From contig SCFE01000058.1 in NCBI GenBank assembly GCA_004352715.1, positions 296,826 to 360,825 on the forward strand: a stretch of DNA of 64,000 nt, written 5' to 3'. This DNA comes from Hofstenia miamia (lineage: Eukaryota > Xenacoelomorpha > Acoela). The notes below the pieces were generated by a model. That model made no database searches and was not told the DNA's origin. It worked only from the letters and a program-made list of their open reading frames with translations. Positions 59,903 to 64,000 of the stretch are shown here, in pieces. A program made the translations under genes and the position numbers. The number at the start of each line of letters is the position of its first letter. Positions within the stretch are counted from its first letter, which is position 1.

Positions 59903-62512
59903 CAGGAATTACCAAGCTATTCCAATACGCACTCAATCAAATGCTAGCTATCATAGTTATTTGAGAATCTAAACGTTTTAGCAAAGAATTAAGCCTAGAC
60001 TACCTTTAAATATATTAAACGTTTTCAAAATTTGATAAAATATTGATAAGCTGCTATTAATATTAATATTTTAGGAAAACCCGGAGGAAGATAAAGAATC
60101 TGTAAGTATTTTTACAAATTTTATTAATAAAGATCATGAAATAATATATTTGCACTCGTTACTTAGTACAACAATCCAATCAATTAATCTAATCGCAATG
60201 TATAGCTCAAGTAAAAAAAGTGGCCACTTTTCAAAATTTGAGGATTTTATCTAAAGTTACTAGATAGCACTGGTACAATTAATAGTTCAAAACATTGCCA
60301 AATACTCGAGAAATTTGTACCATACGCAACCTGCTTATATACCGATTCATGGATCTTAGAACAAGATGGAGCAACCCCTCAACCTCGAAATCGACAAGAA
60401 TTTCTACCAATCATAATCAAGTTATGCAATGGTAACCGAAAGCGCCAGATCTAGTACCCATAGAGAACGTGTGGCTGATTCTGATGAAGGATTTTGTCGA
60501 GAAAAATCCCAAAAATTTGAAAGAATTGAAGAGCCACATCCTTGAATCACAACACCAAATAACTCAAGAAGTAAGAGTCCGTTTAATGGGTTCAGTTTCA
60601 AGACGTTTATGTGTGTGTCACGCTTTGCATGGCAAACTTGTCAAATAACTTTGTCAACAGGTTGCAAGCTGAGACAATTATATTTTCAAATATATTTTAT
60701 GAGCCTCTATTTGTCTATTTGCCTTTCGTTTGTTTTCAAAAATGTGTTTATAATGTGGCCACTTTTTTTACTTGAGCTATATTTTGCAATAATAAGAAGC
60801 TAAATAAATGCGTTTCTTGAATTTAGGATGGTGAAAAATAAGGTCTTATAAAAACAGATCTATTTTGACATGCTTACATATATTTTTATTTTTTCTCCAA
60901 CAATATCTGCCTTAAGAAATTTTCATATTCTCAGTGAGACTTCCCCAAATGTATATTTCATCATAGGTGTTAAAAACCGTTGAATTTAATAAGTTAACAC
61001 TTAGTTCAGTCCACTTTTCAAGTTTTCACTTAAATTGTTAGAAATAGTTTTTTTGATTATCATAACATTGCGGTGACATATTTTTCAGCATATTCATTTC
61101 ACTGCACTATGAATAAATAAATTCCACTTTTGCTAGTGTTGGAGCATTAACAAAAATGTGACTGAATTGCCTAATAATTTAAAATTGTAATCTTGAAAAT
61201 TAGAATTTGATACCTTAGTAGACGAATACTCTTGTGCATGCATCCTTGCTATTAATTCACTTCCAATTTTATATATGAAAAATATAAAATAACAAAATCT
61301 ATTGCCAAATATAGAAATATATACTTATATGAATGTTGAATAAAAGATTTTAATTTGTTTAGTACACAATTGAAACACTGGTAGAAGTAAATATTTGTGA
61401 TACAATTTTAATTGCTATTTTCATATTCTGTGATAAATTTTGTCACTAACAAAAATAGAGTTATATTTTGGTCAAAAAGTAATACAATAATTAGGACAAT
61501 TAAACATTTTAAAATTAGTTCATTGTTATACTAGCAAACAATTGTGAAGCTGATTTTGAGTTTAATGCAGAATTTCAAAGTTTCTATTTCTACTAAACTC
61601 CAACCATCCCACATATTACAGATGATCTAAATGGGTGTTTAAGAAATTGAATATTTTTCTTTATGAAACACATTAATGCAAACCAACTCCAGAATTGCAT
61701 AAATTCTTTAATCATTCTCGTTTATAACATAACAATACATTAAATTTTCTACACTTTAGATAAAAATATGTTAAATGTTAATAGATAAAAACTAAATTTA
61801 GTTAAAAATAATTTTTTTTAAATCTTGACAACTCAATTATAGTTATTCTTAATAAATTTGTTTTTTTGCTCCCGTTATAAAGTGCTCTTTGATTCATAAT
61901 AGTAAGGCTATTGCTGGAAAAATCAATGTTCTTTCACAGTTCCTAGTTCTTTTTAATTTGCGATGAGTATGGAAGAAGTATTGGAGCGATACCTTTATAA
62001 GTCATTGAGAAACTTATTAGAGGCGTTAACTTTGATCTTTAATCCAAGATCTTGACTACTTAGGTTTCACTGTTGCAACTAAGTGATTTAGCACCTTTGA
62101 GATGGATTTGAAATTGAAGATGTGTACGAATTTGAGCTGAAGTTGCATGCAATTGATTGCAAATGTCTGACCTTTAAAAATCATTTCATCATTATATATT
62201 GCTGAATATGTCTTTGGATTTTTCCTGTCTATAAGGACAACTCTCTGTTAGTGAACAGCCATTTGCACCCGTAGGTATATATGCAGGTTCATTAAAAACA
62301 TAGCATATCTATCATCTCTAGATATTTCATCAGTAACCCGCCTAGATTTGGTTCGCAACAATATTGTGAAGATTAATATAATTTTATGATATTTCTAGAA
62401 ATATGCGGTGTTTTTGCTGATTATTTAATGACTTACATTTAAGATTAAACGCTTCGAAGATATATACAATATTTATCGGGAATTGAAAGGAGAAGGTCAG
62501 ATCAACATTTGA
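48671..62512 (+). CDS. Gene B: secreted micro-exon protein, paralogue of gene A, 11-12 exons
   Basis: Exons: 48671-48729 (MQPCVLTATLVLVAIFHAE, signal peptide, phase 2); 49907-49931 (NEACTTNC); 51530-51562 (QIQRLAKRVSQ); 52156-52179 (MEQDLASL); 53761-53790 (AKRDAVYSAQ); 55894-55923 (EVDDDIENFQ); 56258-56281 (ERRDLESD); 57109-57138 (VVDDEFDNAE); 58407-58433 (EKRGFNDNE); 60075-60101 (ENPEEDKES); optional 61363-61386 (YTIETLVE); 62444-62512 (IKRFEDIYNIYRELKGE plus five residues, TGA). Total 378 or 402 nt. All internal exons from the third on are phase 0 multiples of 3 with T-rich AG acceptors and gtaagt-like donors. The heptad spacing in exons 3-5 (I,L,V,M,L,L) extends that of gene A. Exons 1-4 and the last are clear homologues of gene A; the middle modules follow the same xKR / xVDDD logic without tandem amplification. 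AATAAA at 62578. Role unknown; secretion is inferred from the signal peptide. Confidence 0.87.
49128..49330 (-). mobile_element. Non-LTR reverse transcriptase C-terminal relic
   Basis: The minus-strand reading KNAGCSAHDLNHVFEAL followed by FLSKTKYALIVY and IKKSLRISMQ resembles the post-polymerase segment of APE-type LINEs (LNxLFxxLVLSxxxYALxVYG). It is short, isolated in intron 1 of gene B, and has no other domain nearby. Confidence 0.45.
50936..51287. mobile_element. hAT-type MITE in gene B intron 2
   Basis: 352-bp element with ends CAGAGTTGGAAACAGGACGG and (right, reverse complement) CAGAGTTGGAAACGAGACGG. The near 8-bp flanking duplication GTTAGGAT (50928-50935) / GTTAAGAT (51288-51295) has one mismatch. 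GTCTCGTCCC-rich subterminal repeats are present. It is absent from the corresponding intron of gene A, so it inserted after the gene duplication. Confidence 0.8.
54835..55107. mobile_element. Palindromic Tc1/mariner-type MITE
   Basis: 273-bp near-perfect palindrome starting CAGTAATGATCAAAAGTTAT and ending ACTTTTGATCATGCCTG, flanked by TA dinucleotides in (TA)n arrays. The arms pair over about 100 bp (for example TTGGCATTTGTACA and TGTACAAATGCCAA). No coding capacity. It lies in gene B intron 5. Confidence 0.8.
55138..55628. other. Assembly gap (491 N) in gene B intron 5
   Basis: Flanked by TA arrays. It could hide further repeat sequence or a micro-exon. Confidence 0.99.
56695..56723 (+). 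pseudogene. Decayed micro-exon of gene B (29 nt, one-base deletion)
   Basis: Flanked by GTAG and CAGgtaaaa like a genuine exon, but 29 nt long. Its 3' end GAAGATTATCAG (EDYQ) aligns with GAAAATTTTCAG (ENFQ) of exon 55894-55923, while the 5' part is one base short. Inclusion would shift the frame of everything downstream. Confidence 0.55.
56735..56830. repeat. Dispersed repeat, inverted partner of 14640-14740
   Basis: Contains CTTAGCTAAGAAGTGGTTTG and AGAGAGGGTTTATATA, the reverse complement of the segment at 14640-14740. It ends at a TA array in both places. Confidence 0.65.
56881..57062. other. Assembly gap (182 N) in gene B
   Basis: Lies in a TA array between the decayed exon at 56695 and exon 57109. 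Confidence 0.99.
57684..58203. mobile_element. MITE with GCGGCTTATA termini in gene B intron
   Basis: 520-bp element. The left end TACCGCATTTACCCGTGTAT followed by AAGCCGC and the right end GCGGCTTATAGACGGGTAAA followed by TACAGTA are imperfect inverted repeats of about 27 bp. An internal GTGCGGCTTATCTACGGA repeat is present near both ends. The interior is AT-rich and non-coding. Similar tACCGTATTT...ATAAGCCGC termini are known to me from widespread animal DNA transposons; superfamily not assigned. Confidence 0.75.
58434..60074. other. Gene B intron, no exon recognised
   Basis: The longest gene B intron after the first exons, with TA arrays at 59587-59640 and 59770-59898 and a single N at 59801. 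No module-like exon with acceptor and donor is seen. Confidence 0.5.
60203..60779 (+). mobile_element. Internally deleted Tc1-like element in gene B intron
   Basis: 577-bp element with a perfect 25-bp inverted repeat (TAGCTCAAGTAAAAAAAGTG plus GCCAC on the left) and TA on both sides. It retains the C-terminal transposase part: QDGATPQPRNRQEFL around the second catalytic Asp and VPIENVWLI (third acidic residue), then KDFVEKNPKNLKELK. The N-terminal half and the first Asp are deleted, and stops are present. Its family differs from the Tc1 copy at 12552. Confidence 0.88.
60827..60841 (+). other. Possible alternative terminal micro-exon of gene B
   Basis: After TGAATTTAG the sequence reads GATGGTGAAAAATAA (DGEK, stop). 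The acceptor matches those of gene B and the phase is 0, so it could end a shorter isoform. There is no support beyond the acceptor and the stop. Confidence 0.2.
61363..61386 (+). CDS. Candidate optional micro-exon of gene B
   Basis: TTTGTTTAG precedes 24 in-frame nt (YTIETLVE), followed by gtaaat. Size, phase and acidic content fit the other modules. The donor is weaker than the rest, so it may be alternatively spliced or spurious. Confidence 0.5.
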
Positions 62513-62583
62513 TCAAAAATCTACATATCTTTACAGCAAACATTTATAATAAGTGTAATCATATAAATTTTGTACATAATAAA

Positions 62584-63340
62584 TATATTAAACGTGTTTA
62601 TTTTTGCAAATAGAACTTACTTGTCTTTAAATAATTAACAAAGCTTGCAATTCTCAGAAAAGTAAACATAGTTTTGGGAGAAATCAAAATTCCTAAAATA
62701 CATTGGATGGTTTTCATTTCTAACCTATAGAACAGAACCAACTCAAGGTAAAATACCCTAAAAACCAATGCGAGCCAGATATAAAAATATTTGCAGTTTA
62801 CCTAAATTTTTTGGTTGTAATAGGGCAAAAGAAGCTAATGTTTAACTACAAATTTTAACATGATTTCAATTACTGACTACTGAATTCAAGATTGAAACAA
62901 TGCCAACAATATTTCAAGAAAGTTCTGTGGTGTTCAAGAGAGAATTAAAAAACGGAATTCTGCTGTCGAATGTAATGCTAACTCTTGGTAATCCTGAAGA
63001 AGAACGATTTTTTCTATTTAAAAGACTAAAAATTTTTAATACCTTCCATTAGCTAAGATAAATTATGAAATTAATGAAGTCATGGGTAACCTTTAAATTG
63101 CATAACTGGAAAAAGTACTCTAATAAGAAATAATTATTAATTGCAATTAATAAATAGAACACAGTTGTTACATTCTTTATTGGTAGTTTTGTAGAATTTA
63201 TCTAATGCTACGTCTATATATTCACATTCTTTGATTATTTGGATAAAAGTAATCATTGCATAATTACTTTGAAAAATCATTATTATGTTTAACTTTGTTA
63301 TGAAGGAGGGACTTCGCAACTCTTTAATCCAGAGATGTAC

Positions 63341-63373
<33 letters not shown>

Positions 63374-64000
63374 ATAAAGAAAAGTAAGTAAAACAATTGA
63401 ACAAAACGTTAATCGAGTTAGCTGTCTTCCAAAAAATTACGAGATTGATAGCACTTTGTTTTAAAGTGGGCATATTTCATTTTAGCCACCTTCCTTCTTT
63501 GGTTTAAGAACTAATCTGAGTGTTAATTTAAAAAATCAGAATGTTGAAGAACAGGTTTTGATAAGTTCTTTATTTTTCACTAATGCGGCTTGATTCAGAG
63601 GAAATATTTTTGAGATGGAGAAGCACTAATAATAATTAGGTTATCAATAGTGGAATAGATCTCGTTGGTTATAGCCATTAATATAAAATAGAAACGTTGT
63701 CTTTTCCTTTGACTTTGGAAAAAAATTGAAATACTTGTACAATGGAGTTTAGAATTACAGCACTAGCTCCACAAATTTCCATAAAGCTTATTGGTTGAGA
63801 TTTCATCTCCACCTCACAGAATAATATATATGCAGATCTCCACCTCACTGTACACCACTGGATTTCAAAAAGTAGAATTTGATAATGCGTTGGTGCATTC
63901 AAATTATTATAATTAGCCCCAAAACTTTCACAATTATTATTATTAATCTGCAGTGCGTGCGGTGGCGACGAACGATAATTTTGGCTGGGGTGGTGAATTT
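62584..64000. other. Downstream of gene B, no gene recognised
   Basis: AT-rich, with a TA array at 63340-63372. ORFs at 63137-63319 and 63678-63902 (minus) have no motifs. The last 60 bp (GTGCGTGCGGTGGCGACGAA) are less AT-rich and may begin a transposon cut by the window edge. Confidence 0.45.

Noticed and set aside
29503-62512. Assigning the window to a schistosome because of micro-exon genes
   Set aside because: Architecture alone is not taxonomic evidence; no sequence match to a named MEG is recognised, and the transposon mix does not settle the phylum.
1-64000. tRNA, rRNA, riboswitch or bacterial operon signals
   Set aside because: No cloverleaf with matching boxes, rRNA core or ribosome-binding-site pattern was seen. 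The CGATTCCCACCCTGG-like string in the alpha units resembles a B box only loosely.

Overview
This is an AT-rich (roughly 70 percent by eye), intron-bearing, transposon-littered stretch of an animal genome. GT..AG introns, a spliced class A GPCR, secreted proteins with signal peptides, and Penelope, CR1-like, Tc1, piggyBac and hAT elements all point to a metazoan, most likely an invertebrate. I cannot name the species or phylum from the sequence. No bacterial, organellar or viral genome structure is present.

The main result is a pair of paralogous micro-exon genes in the same orientation, which standard ORF calling misses because no internal exon exceeds 36 nt. Gene A (29503-45189) has 15 coding exons, 531 nt of CDS in 15.7 kb, and encodes 176 residues. 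Gene B (48671-62512) has 11 to 12 exons, 378-402 nt in 13.8 kb, and encodes 125-133 residues. Every exon has a consensus acceptor and a GT donor, and the frame stays open to a shared C-terminal exon. Both proteins have a signal peptide, a NEACxxNC di-cysteine motif, a short heptad (coiled-coil-like) segment, a charged tail made of alternating xKR-acidic and xIEEEI/VDDD modules, and a conserved C-terminus (R[FY]EDxYxxxREL[KR]GE). In gene A the tail exons have been amplified in tandem. In gene B they have diverged and one has decayed. Upstream, intronic and 3' flanking similarity shows a segmental duplication. A possible third upstream relic lies near 22.4 kb.

Layout: 240-2335, decayed CR1/L2-like non-LTR retrotransposon (minus). 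2336-7180, featureless AT-rich DNA with TA arrays. 7184-11961, three-exon class A GPCR (minus), whose first intron holds Penelope-like fragments and large gaps. 12552-13810, decayed Tc1-like element, followed by another Penelope fragment. 18780-19700, non-LTR reverse transcriptase relic. 25960-28097, a 1-kb duplicated block around a single N. 28446-29229, hAT-type element with an exact 8-bp target duplication. 29503-45189, gene A, with a damaged piggyBac element (42444-45017) in its last intron. 46805-47083, hAT MITE. 48671-62512, gene B, with a hAT MITE, a palindromic Tc1-type MITE, a GCGGCTTATA-terminated MITE and a deleted Tc1 copy in its introns. The remainder has no recognisable gene.

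Several assembly gaps are flanked by identical or near-identical direct copies (8089-8321, 12142-12421, 25960-28074). These look like unmerged contig overlaps rather than biology.
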